DNA from: Alloacidobacterium sp963823845
Lineage (GTDB): Bacteria; Acidobacteriota; Terriglobia; Terriglobales; Acidobacteriaceae
DNA length: 64,000 nucleotides
Assembly: GCA_963823845.1 (NCBI GenBank)
Contig: CAWGND010000016.1
Location: 248,001-312,000, forward strand
Direction: 5' to 3'
The notes under the pieces were generated by a model. It made no database searches. It had not been told where the DNA came from and saw nothing but the letters and a program-made list of their open reading frames with translations. The position numbers were made by a program, and so were the translations under genes. Position 1 is the first letter of the stretch. Each line of letters opens with the position of its first letter. Shown here piece by piece: positions 27,187 to 35,379 of this stretch.

Positions 27187-28147
27187 ATTGCGGCGACGTT
27201 GGTGGATTCGTCGGCGGGCTTGTGGGAGTGCCTGTGCCCGAAGTTGGACCGGAGCCGAACGGGCTGTTGGCTCCCGGAGTGGTCGTTCCCGGAAACCCAG
27301 ATGCTCCGGGTGTCGTGCCGTTGCTGCCGGGGCCGTTGAGATTGCCTGCCCCGCCGGATCCGCCGCCGAAGAGGCTGACGGAACTCATCAGGTCTTCGAC
27401 TGGATCGTAGACGAATTCCCACTCGTTGTAGTGCTTCTGCTGTTTGTATTCCTTGATTGAAACCTTGGTGTTTTTGCTGACGACGCCAACCATCGGAGCG
27501 CCTCCGAGGGTTGGGCCGCTGCCGAAGGGGCTTGTGCCGGAGCTGGTTCCAGTGCTGCTGCCGTATGGACTCGTGCTGCCTGGGGTTGATGTAGATGTAC
27601 CAGTCGTGCCCGATGTTCCGGATGAGTCGGCGCCGGTGCTATTTGAGGACGATGTGGTGCTGGAGGTGGAGGTCGATCCACCAATGGACGACGTTCCGCC
27701 AAAAGAAGATGTGTTGCCCAGTGGATTCGATGTCATCCCGGGCGTACCTCCAAGCATGCTGCTGCCTGCCGTTCCCGCGTTTTGAATGGGTTGACCAAAG
27801 AGACCCATTGCCTTTACATGTGCTTCGCCAAAATGGATGATCTTCCAGTCGTCCTTGCCCGTCATGGGATCGATGTAGCGCTTGCGCAGGAAGCGAATGT
27901 TGTTGGTGCTCTCTAGCTGGTCGATCGAAGCGGGGTAGCGCCCAAACTTCTTGTAGTAAAGCTTGATGGCTCGCGTGTATTGCTTTCCTCGGTGTATCAG
28001 CTCATCTTCGCGGTCGCGTTGAATATCTGCCGCAATCCGCGGAGCCGCGACGGCCAGAGCTATCAAAATCAGCACCACCATAAACAGCACGGCGAGCAGG
28101 ATGTAGCCTGATTCGGATTGGGGACGGCGACGACACATACAGATCAA
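27185..28147 (-). CDS. Pseudopilin-like protein with long Ser/Thr/Gly-rich insert
   Basis: 320 residues. The N-terminus has a class III signal (SESG then YILLAVLFMVVLILIALAV), the pilin helix, and a GspG-like segment (LIHRGKQYTRAIKLYYKKFGRYPASIDQLE, YIDPMTGKDDW). Position +5 after the processing Gly is Ala, not the usual Glu. From about residue 125 to 215 the chain is almost only S, T and G with P, then a short ordered part (EYKQQKHYNEWEFVYDP), then a second Gly/Pro/Thr-rich tail. Last gene of the pilus operon, overlapping its predecessor by ATGA. Probably a minor pseudopilin with a surface-exposed flexible region. Confidence 0.78.
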   Translation of the reverse strand: MICMCRRRPQSESGYILLAVLFMVVLILIALAVAAPRIAADIQRDREDELIHRGKQYTRAIKLYYKKFGRYPASIDQLESTNNIRFLRKRYIDPMTGKDDWKIIHFGEAHVKAMGLFGQPIQNAGTAGSSMLGGTPGMTSNPLGNTSSFGGTSSIGGSTSTSSTTSSSNSTGADSSGTSGTTGTSTSTPGSTSPYGSSTGTSSGTSPFGSGPTLGGAPMVGVVSKNTKVSIKEYKQQKHYNEWEFVYDPVEDLMSSVSLFGGGSGGAGNLNGPGSNGTTPGASGFPGTTTPGANSPFGSGPTSGTGTPTSPPTNPPTSPQ

Positions 28148-28764
28148 TTCTGCACAAGCGGTACGGGCTGCGCGTTCTGGTACGGGAGATCTTCGATCTG
28201 CACGGAGAAAGGCGCGATCTTTAAGACTTTGTAGCGGTGATCGACGACATCTCCTTCAGACGCGATAAAAACGTCGTCCCCGTGCAGCAGGAACGCCATG
28301 CGCGTGCCGTCCTTGTGCGCTTCATAACCGAAGAATTTGAGATCAATCGGCGGGGGTGGCGGAGGGCCTTGCGGAACCTGGGCCCCCGGCGTATCTGGGC
28401 GAATCGGCGCTTTTACCTCTTCTATTTTGGGTGGGGCAGAAAACTGCGAGAAGATATTGCGGCCGCTGCCCGAGTATTCGAGCGACTCTGCCTGCGCCAT
28501 CCACTCGGGATGCAGTGTCGGATCGAGACTCGCGGCAACGCCAGGAATTCGGGCTGCAGCATGGTCGCCTCCTGCCGGAGCTGTTGCCTTGCTTGTTGCG
28601 GCACGGTTTGGCTGGACCGTTACAGTTTGCGGAGGTGGAGCAGGTGCTGAACTTCCGCCAAAGTAGCTCATCAACACACTCACCAGAAGGCCAATGACAA
28701 CAATGCTGAGCACTCCGGCGATGATGACTTTCTTCTTATCCTCGGCGCCGATCTTCAATGCCAT
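28144..28764 (-). CDS. PilP/GspC-like inner-membrane alignment protein
   Basis: 206 residues: one N-terminal membrane helix (about 14-34), a proline-rich linker with PPPPPP, and a C-terminal small domain (IDLKFFGYEAHKDGTRMAFLLHGDDVFIASEGDVVDHRYKVLKI) of the type found in PilP and in the HR domain of GspC. Such proteins tie the inner-membrane platform to the secretin. It begins in a TAATG overlap with the PilO-like gene and overlaps the pseudopilin gene by four bases. No secretin gene is in the window. Confidence 0.75.
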   Translation of the reverse strand: MALKIGAEDKKKVIIAGVLSIVVIGLLVSVLMSYFGGSSAPAPPPQTVTVQPNRAATSKATAPAGGDHAAARIPGVAASLDPTLHPEWMAQAESLEYSGSGRNIFSQFSAPPKIEEVKAPIRPDTPGAQVPQGPPPPPPIDLKFFGYEAHKDGTRMAFLLHGDDVFIASEGDVVDHRYKVLKIAPFSVQIEDLPYQNAQPVPLVQN

Positions 28765-29405
28765 TATCGGGCCTCCTGAGGGAGTGCGGTCTGCAGCCGC
28801 AGGGATGCCTGCGTGCTTGGCGCTGCGCTTTCATCACCAACGGCAGGCGGCAGATCGCCGCTCGACTGCAGGTATGTGGTCATGCGCAGCCGCAGGTTGA
28901 CGAGCCCACCCTGCTGTCCGCTGAACGTAAGCGCGTTGATGGTGAAGAACACATCTTCTTTATCGCGTTCGACGTCGCTGAGGAAGTGCATCAGCGCGGT
29001 GTATTCACCGCTCAGACTGGCGTCGATGCGAAGTTGGGTCAGCCCGTTGATTGCCGGCGTTGCTGTGTACTGAGCGCGGGTTAAACGCACGTTGTTCTTC
29101 GTTTCGATCTTGCCCAGTTCGCTCAGCATCGTCGAATAGTTCGGAGCGATTCGCTTCTCGTAGAACTTGTCGGCATCGCTGCGCGCCTGGTTTACTTTCT
29201 CCGGGAGCCCTTGCAGGTGCGACATCTGCGTCTGCAACTGCACGTAGGTTATGTGTTCGGATTCGTAATCAGCCGACTGGTCGGACCTCGCCGCATGCCA
29301 GGCGAAGAAGAGGCGCGTGAGCAGAAACAGATTCAGACCGAGCAGCAACACGACACCCGCGAAGTGCAGATTGAGAAGCGTGAAGAGCTTGCGCAGGTTG
29401 TTCAT
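28764..29405 (-). CDS. pilO: PilO-like pilus assembly protein
   Basis: 213 residues with one membrane helix (about 15-36), a coiled-coil stretch (about 50-100) and a ferredoxin-like C-terminal domain, as in PilO. In type IV pilus machines PilO pairs with PilN and links to PilP. The gene overlaps pilN by ATGA and shares TAATG with the next gene, so the translation of the operon is tightly coupled. Sequence identity to model PilO proteins is low; position in the operon is the main support. Confidence 0.78.
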   Translation of the reverse strand: MNNLRKLFTLLNLHFAGVVLLLGLNLFLLTRLFFAWHAARSDQSADYESEHITYVQLQTQMSHLQGLPEKVNQARSDADKFYEKRIAPNYSTMLSELGKIETKNNVRLTRAQYTATPAINGLTQLRIDASLSGEYTALMHFLSDVERDKEDVFFTINALTFSGQQGGLVNLRLRMTTYLQSSGDLPPAVGDESAAPSTQASLRLQTALPQEAR

Positions 29406-30089
29406 TTCGCACTCCGCTGCGGCTTTGGCTCCGCTTCTTTCTCAGGCTTCTTATCGTGCTTCTGATCTTGCTTTTCGGCGTGGTCTTCCGAGGGTTGCAA
29501 TGGCCGGTAGTCGGCGAGAATATCGAAATTCACGTCACTGGGCCCGCTGACCGGCGATGCTTGCTGATTGCCGGCGTTCGCCGTGGCCAGCGATTCCTGC
29601 GCGAGTCGCGGAGAGGCGAAGTGCTTCGAACCTTCAAGGTTTTTCACCAGTTCGATGGCGCGTTCGCGTGCGCCGCTTACTCGCATATGTATGGTCACGT
29701 GGCCATCCGGCGTAACCTGCGGATCGATGCTCTGGACCTGCACGCCAGCCGGCAGGACGGTTTCGAGGTCGGTCATCGTGGCCGTCCATGAGAAGGACTT
29801 GCGGCGGAAGAGATCGTTCAGGAAATCCGATTGCGTGAGCACAGCGGCATTTTGCGGCTGGCGCATGAGCGCCTGGTAGCTCTGCTGCTGGCGTTGCATC
29901 TGCTGCACATTGGCCCGCATGCTGCGGACGCGTGCTGTCGCAGCATCTGCCTTCCTCTGTTCGATGCGTGCCAGATACCAGAGCGGAATTGCCGAATACA
30001 AGAAGTACTGCCATCCAGATGCGAAGGCGTTTATAGACAGGCCGCAGCTCGACAAATGGCCGCGTAGCGAGATTGACGATGATGCGCAT
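29402..30089 (-). pseudogene. pilN: PilN-like pilus assembly protein, single frameshift
   Basis: The true N-terminus MRIIVNLATRPFVELRPVYKRL starts at 30089 and runs into the membrane helix (WMAVLLVFG). The continuation IPLWYLARIEQRKAD and the rest to 29402 are in the next frame. The switch is near 29989, where one extra A in GGCAATTCCG would explain it. The full protein would have a short cytoplasmic tail that binds the PilM-like partner, a helix and a periplasmic domain with coiled coil. With all other genes of the operon coupled around it, a sequencing indel is plausible; otherwise the pilus platform is inactive. Confidence 0.8.
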
Positions 30090-30982
30090 TAGCTTGCGAG
30101 CGCTCCTGATACTCCGGCCATCAGGCCCCTGGGTGCGGTGCTTCCGTTTCCGGTGGCGGCTGAAACCACATCGCGCACGCGGAACTGTTCGAGCTCAAGC
30201 ACTCGCGTCAGTTCTGGCGCGCCGCCCGGACCGGCGAAGAAAACCGCATCCGGTATGGACGCGAGCGTGTCTTCAAAATAAGCAATGGAGACGGATACCG
30301 CGTGGCGAAGCTCATCATCGCGCAGAATTTGTTCGCCAGGTAACTCGATACTGCGGTGGAGCAACAGTTCATTGCCGCGTGTGATCGCCGTCGTCACAGA
30401 ATTTCCGTTGAGGTTGACGAGCAGCGCGGGTTCTGACTGCGTTAGCCCCGCGAGCGATGCAAGGGTGCTGGGCAGGACGACACCGGGCTCGTATCCGGCG
30501 AGGCGCACAGCTTCTTCGTATTCGGCGAGAACGGCGTGAGGCATGGCTGTTACGAGCGCGCGGACTTCCTCGGCGGTCTCTTGCGTGATCTGGTAACTGA
30601 TGGCCGCGTCGTCGACTTCGAAGGGAACCAGCTTGCGTAGACGGAAGCGGACTACGGGCAGCGCTTCACTCAACTTTGTCGGCACCGTGTCGAAGTCGAG
30701 CAACAGCACACGCATGGCTGCGTCGGGCACGACCAGCGTCAGACGCTTGTCGCGAGCGTCGACCGCGTCAAGCGCACGCTTCAGCGCGGCTACGACCGCG
30801 GCCCTGTCGATGATGTTCGGCGTTTTCAAGCCGGGAATGAGCGCTCCGGCAAGGAGCGGAGCGAATGCTGTCACCGTTTGCTGTGAATCGGTGATCTGGG
30901 CTGCCACGACGCCATCCAATGTGAGGTCGCACGCCAAGCGAGGGCGTTCGTTCTTTATCGGAAAAAGGAAGGGAAATGTCAC
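30089..30982 (-). CDS. pilM: PilM-like actin-fold pilus assembly protein
   Basis: 297 residues, cytosolic. The pattern (ACDLTLDGVVAAQI, LTLVVPDAAMRVLLLDFDTVP, RFRLRKLVPFEVDDAAISYQ, LLVNLNGNSVTTAITRGNELLLHRSIELPGEQ) fits the PilM/GspL cytoplasmic actin-like fold. PilM binds the PilN N-terminus and helps couple the ATPase to the membrane platform. It starts with GTG in a TAGTG overlap with the ATPase stop and ends in a TAATG overlap with pilN. Confidence 0.8.
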   Translation of the reverse strand: MTFPFLFPIKNERPRLACDLTLDGVVAAQITDSQQTVTAFAPLLAGALIPGLKTPNIIDRAAVVAALKRALDAVDARDKRLTLVVPDAAMRVLLLDFDTVPTKLSEALPVVRFRLRKLVPFEVDDAAISYQITQETAEEVRALVTAMPHAVLAEYEEAVRLAGYEPGVVLPSTLASLAGLTQSEPALLVNLNGNSVTTAITRGNELLLHRSIELPGEQILRDDELRHAVSVSIAYFEDTLASIPDAVFFAGPGGAPELTRVLELEQFRVRDVVSAATGNGSTAPRGLMAGVSGALAS

Positions 30983-32607
30983 TAGCGTGTTGCCTCGATG
31001 AATGTGACCTTGTTGATTTCTTTCAGCGTTGTTAGCCCACGTCGTACGCGGTCGAGTGCCGATTCGCGCAGGAACTGCATTCCCTCTTTGGCGGCGAGCT
31101 TACGGACTTCGGAGCTTGGTTTCTTTTCAAGAATCATTTCACGGATAGGATCGGTCAGGTCAAGCAGTTCGTGTATCGCCGTCCGTCCCCGATAGCCAGT
31201 GCCGCCGCATTCGATGCAGCCTGCGCCCTCGCGGAAGTCAAAGTTGGCCCACTCAGCGAGATCCATGCCGCTGGTGAGCAGCGTTTCCTCATCGTGCCGG
31301 ACTGAGCGCATGCAATATTCGCAAATGGTGCGGACGAGGCGCTGCGCGAGGATGCAGTTAAGCGCGGAGATGAAGTTGTACGGCTCGACGCCCATGTTCA
31401 GAAAGCGTCCCAGCACATCGAAAACGTTGTTCGCGTGGACGGTGGTGAAGACGAGGTGACCGGTGAGCGCGGAATTGATGGCGATCTGCGCTGTTTCCTG
31501 GTCGCGGATTTCGCCGACGAGGATCTTGTCGGGATCGTGGCGCAGAATGGAGCGCAAGCCACGTGCGAAGGTGAGGCCTTTTTTCTCGTTGACGGGAATC
31601 TGCGTGATGCCGCGAATCTGGTACTCGACCGGGTCTTCGATGGTGATGATCTTGTCTTCGTCGCTTTTGATCTCGTTCAGCGCGGCGTAGAGAGTCGTTG
31701 TTTTGCCGGAGCCGGTCGGCCCTGTCACCAGCACCATGCCGTACGGCTCGCGGATGTATCGTCGGAAGCGACGTAGGTCGTCGTCCGCAAAACCCACAAC
31801 GTCGAGGGTGAGCTTATGAAATTTCTCGCTCATCGATTCTTTGTCGAGTACGCGAAGGACGGCATTTTCGCCATGCACTGTGGGCATGACCGAGACGCGG
31901 AAGTCGATCAGTCGGCCCTTGTAGCGCACGCGGAAGCGGCCATCCTGCGGCACGCGGCGTTCGGCGATGTCGAGTTCGCTCATGATCTTGATGCGCGAGA
32001 GGATGGTCGAGTGGTGCTCGCGTGCGATGGGCGCCATGGCCTGCTGCAGTACGCCGTCGATACGATACTTGACGAGCACCGAGTCCTCGTAGGTCTCGAT
32101 GTGGATGTCCGAGGCTCGCCGTTCGAGTGCGGTGAAGATCGTGGTATCGACGAGGCGGATGATTGGGCTGATGTCTTCTTCGGACGTCAGTTTCTCGATC
32201 GAGATATTTTCGTCCGAGTTGTCTTCGCCGGTGAGAACATCGAATGTCAGGCCCTCCGACGCTTCATCGAGGACGCGTTGTGACTGCTCCGTCTTCTTGA
32301 GCAGGTCGGTGATCTGCGAGAGCGTGGCGACGCGCGCCGAGATGCGTTGGCCGAGGAGGCTGGAGATCTCGTCCAGGACCATCAGGCGGCTAGGGTCGCT
32401 AACAGCGATCACCAGGCGGTCTTCGTGCTGTTCGAGCGGCACGAAGTTGTAGCGGAACATCATGTCGACCGGCACGGTCCGGAAGAGATCATGCTGGATG
32501 CGGAAGTTTTTCAGATCGACGAACTCGCAGCGGTAGCGAATGGCGAGAGCCTGCGCGCGGGTTATCTCGTCCTGTTCGATCGGAATGAATGCTGGTGCTT
32601 GTGCCAT
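30982..32607 (-). CDS. PilB/GspE-type pilus/secretion ATPase
   Basis: 541 residues. An N-terminal GspE-II domain (about 1-140) is followed by the ATPase: Walker A GPTGSGKTTT near residue 293, Asp box IITIEDPVEY, Walker B ILVGEIRD and His box. A zinc-binding tetracysteine region (CEYC ... CIECGGTG) is at about 430-470. The enzyme powers assembly of pilins or pseudopilins at the inner membrane. It lies 15 bases after the pilC-like gene and overlaps the pilM-like gene. No PilT retraction ATPase is in the operon, so pilus versus type II secretion stays open. Confidence 0.93.
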   Translation of the reverse strand: MAQAPAFIPIEQDEITRAQALAIRYRCEFVDLKNFRIQHDLFRTVPVDMMFRYNFVPLEQHEDRLVIAVSDPSRLMVLDEISSLLGQRISARVATLSQITDLLKKTEQSQRVLDEASEGLTFDVLTGEDNSDENISIEKLTSEEDISPIIRLVDTTIFTALERRASDIHIETYEDSVLVKYRIDGVLQQAMAPIAREHHSTILSRIKIMSELDIAERRVPQDGRFRVRYKGRLIDFRVSVMPTVHGENAVLRVLDKESMSEKFHKLTLDVVGFADDDLRRFRRYIREPYGMVLVTGPTGSGKTTTLYAALNEIKSDEDKIITIEDPVEYQIRGITQIPVNEKKGLTFARGLRSILRHDPDKILVGEIRDQETAQIAINSALTGHLVFTTVHANNVFDVLGRFLNMGVEPYNFISALNCILAQRLVRTICEYCMRSVRHDEETLLTSGMDLAEWANFDFREGAGCIECGGTGYRGRTAIHELLDLTDPIREMILEKKPSSEVRKLAAKEGMQFLRESALDRVRRGLTTLKEINKVTFIEATR

Positions 32608-32622
32608 GAGAAATCCTTAGCG

Positions 32623-33821
32623 TTATCGCGAAAACGACCCTGACTGACTGAGCGAGAAGATGGGCAAATAGAGGGCGATGAGAATAACTACGACCACGAC
32701 GCCCATGACGATCAGGATCGCGGGTTCGATGAGCGCGAGTGACGCGGTCAGTGCCGTCTGCACGTCTTCTTCGAAGAATTCTGCGACGGAGTTGAGCATC
32801 TGGGGCAGTGCGCCGGTCGATTCGCCGACTTCGATCATTTCTGTCGAGAGCTCGGGGAAGACTTTCGTGTTTACGAGGCTCTTCGCGAGGCTTTTGCCTT
32901 CGCGCACGCTACCCACTGAGGCGAATACTGCCTTTGCAATGCGCTTGCTGGCGATGGAGCGGGCGGCGGTTTCCAGCGATGGGACCAGGGGCAGGCCGCC
33001 GGATAGGAGGGTCGAGAGGGTTCGGGCGAAGAGGGCAACCTGGTATTTGAGCCAGATCTTCCCGAAGAGAGGCAGGCGGATGCGGATGCCGTCGATGCGG
33101 TCGGCGCCTGTTTCGGTCTTGCTCCAGCGATAGAGCAGGTAGGCGATGATCGCGAGCGACAGGCAGGATGTAGAGCATGTAGTGCTGTGCGCCGTTGCCG
33201 AGGGCGAGGAGGAACAGAGTGATTCCGGGGAGTTTGGTGCCGATCTGGTCGTAGAGCAGGGCGAAGCGCGGCACGACGAAGGTAATGAGGAAGATGAAGA
33301 GGGCGAAGACCAGTGTTATCAATAGCGCAGGGTAGACAAGCGAGGCTTGCAGCTTCTTGCGGAAGGTCAAGCGAGACGCGCTGGAAGGAAAGATACCGGC
33401 CTAAAACCTCTTCCAGATTGCCGCTTCGTTCGCCGGCAAGCAGCGTTGTGGTGTAGATGAGCGGGAATCCGCCTTGCGCTTCGAAGGCGCTTGAGATCGA
33501 TTCGCCGGTGCGGACGCGTGCGGAAACATTGTGTAACTGCGCGGAAAATGCGGGATTTTTCTGGTTTTTGGCCAGCATTTCGAGCGAACTGAGGATCGGA
33601 AGTCCAGCTCGAACGAGGGTTAGAAATTGCTGGTTAAATATAAGAAAAGTCTCGAGTTTCGCCTTCTTCCGACCTCCGCCCATACCGCGGGGTTTGACGG
33701 AGTAGATGTAGTAGCCGGCCTGGGAGAAACGCTGGCGCAACTCCTCGGCGGAGGCGGCGGAATGAATCTGCTCCTGCACGCGCCCGCGCTCATCGGCCAG
33801 CTTGATGACGAACTCTGCCAT
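32623..33821 (-). pseudogene. PilC/GspF-type inner-membrane platform protein, two frameshifts
   Basis: First gene of the pilus operon. The N-terminal half (MAEFVIKLADERGRVQEQIHSA... FNQQFLTLVRAGLPILSSLEML) is in one frame from 33821 to near 33369. TFRKKLQASLVYPALLI then continues in a second frame to near 33163, and YLLYRWSK ... SGGLPLVPSLETAARS ... GALPQMLNSVAEFFEED continues in a third to 32623. The two GspF four-helix repeats are otherwise complete with their membrane spans. Each switch is explained by one extra base. Conserved residues are intact on both sides, so assembly error is a strong alternative to real loss. Confidence 0.82.
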
Positions 33822-33986
33822 TCTCTTCCACGATATCAGCTTGCGGGCCGGGAAATCCCCTGAAACCCAGCCCGCGCTGTTCTCTCTTCTACTAAAGAGT
33901 CAGACGCAGGAGTGTGCTGCTTCGCTCATCGGGGGCAGGTCGGTGGTCTCCTACCGTTTGTTGCGCAAAGGATGGGGCGTTTGAGA

Positions 33987-35075
33987 TCATTTCTTCGGCA
34001 ACGCTCCGAGCTTGGCGATTCTCCCTTTTGGGCCGACGATCCAGGGCAGGCTGAGGGCATTCCAGTTGCCGTCGTCGAGGGGCTGCCAGGTTTTGCCGTC
34101 GTCGTAGCTGATGTCGGAGCCGTTGGTTCCGGCGGCGATCCAAGCTTTGGAGTCGGCGTCCCAGGCGACGGCGGAGCGGTAGCCATGTGGAGGCTTCTCG
34201 GCTGCTGTCCAGTGCTGGCCTCCGTCAGCGGTCCAGGCTGCGGTTCCGTTGGATTCGTTGGGTTTGGTGTAATCGCCTCCTACGGCTACAGCGATAGTTT
34301 TGTCTGCATTCATTGCAATCGAGAAAATTCCCGCAGAAGCCGTGGCTCCAGCCATGGGCAGCTTCTTCTTTTCAAAGAGCAAGGATTTTTCATAGCAGGT
34401 TGCGGGGCTCATTTGTGCCGTAATTGATGTACAGACACTGTCTCCAGTGTAGAGATAGGGCCCGTCTGGTCCGCTGGTCCCAAACCATGGCAAATGCGAG
34501 GGGCCATACAGAAGCGCTGAATTGCTGGCTGCAAAAGCTCCGATCTTAACCTTGCCAATATCGAGGTTCGCTGTGTTGACGCGATCCCATGTTTTCCCTG
34601 CGCCTAGGGTAAAAAGCAGCACGAGTCTGCCATTTACCGGGTCACCCAGAGCAAATCCGTGGTCTTGATCCTCAAACGCCATCGCGTCCCAAAATCCGTC
34701 CTTGTCTGGGTTGGTGTAGAGGAGGGTCCAGTGGGAGCAGCCGTCCGTTGTCTTGTAAAAGCGGGACTGGTCGCCGGGGCCGCTGGACATGACGATCGCC
34801 GTGTTCGCGTCCCAGGCCCAGATGCCGCGGAAGTCCAGCTTTTCGGCTCCGGGCGGCATGGCGCAACTTTGCCACATGTAGCCGCTGTCTTCGGTGCGCA
34901 GGACGGTGCCGTTGGTGCCGCTGGCCCAGGCTACTCCGCCACCTACGGCGTGTATGCCGCGCAGGCTGGCGGTGGTTCGGCTGTCCTGCATCTCCCAAGG
35001 GCCAGATTTCTCGACCTGACTTTGGGCGATTGCCGGGAGCAGGAGGATGGCGGCCAACGTTGCGAGAACCTTCAT
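33987..35075 (-). CDS. Secreted Ycf48-like/sialidase-fold beta-propeller protein
   Basis: 362 residues with a signal peptide (MKVLATLAAILLLPAIAQSQ). At least five repeats carry photosystem-assembly/BNR-type propeller marks (GTVLRTEDSGYMWQ, SRFYKTTDGCSHWT, GAGKTWDRV, TADGGQHWTAAE, SYDDGKTWQPL). Many acidobacterial members are annotated as 'oxidoreductase' or 'Ycf48/Hcf136-like', but no catalytic site can be named. The start at 35075 gives a clean signal peptide; the 16 extra residues possible upstream come from a G-rich intergenic stretch. Function unknown. Confidence 0.72.
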   Translation of the reverse strand: MKVLATLAAILLLPAIAQSQVEKSGPWEMQDSRTTASLRGIHAVGGGVAWASGTNGTVLRTEDSGYMWQSCAMPPGAEKLDFRGIWAWDANTAIVMSSGPGDQSRFYKTTDGCSHWTLLYTNPDKDGFWDAMAFEDQDHGFALGDPVNGRLVLLFTLGAGKTWDRVNTANLDIGKVKIGAFAASNSALLYGPSHLPWFGTSGPDGPYLYTGDSVCTSITAQMSPATCYEKSLLFEKKKLPMAGATASAGIFSIAMNADKTIAVAVGGDYTKPNESNGTAAWTADGGQHWTAAEKPPHGYRSAVAWDADSKAWIAAGTNGSDISYDDGKTWQPLDDGNWNALSLPWIVGPKGRIAKLGALPKK

Positions 35076-35361
35076 GAAAAGCAGGATACGCGATTGTGGG
35101 TGTGGGGCACCCCCTCCCCCCATTTTTACGGAGTTGTTTTATTTTCAATGACTTACAGTGTTGACGTGTACGGAGTCGCTTTTTTTCAGTGGGTTACGGG
35201 TAAAAATAAGAAAAGGCAGGGCTTATCGCCGTGCCTCTTCTGTGTTTTTCTCTTCTTCTTTTATTATATCCGATTTGAGGGTAATTCCCGGCAGGCCGAC
35301 TTTCTGCTTATGTTATTTGCAGGTAAGGAGTTACGCGGTCGCTTGCAGTCAATAGGGCTTG

Positions 35362-35379
35362 ACAGCAATTTACTGCTGT
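35362..35379. other. Small stem-loop directly after the persulfide dioxygenase stop
   Basis: ACAGCA (35362-35367) pairs perfectly with TGCTGT (35374-35379), touching the stop codon of the minus-strand gene at 35380. The 35124-35361 stretch before it is AT-rich compared with its surroundings and has no convincing gene. Confidence 0.35.
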
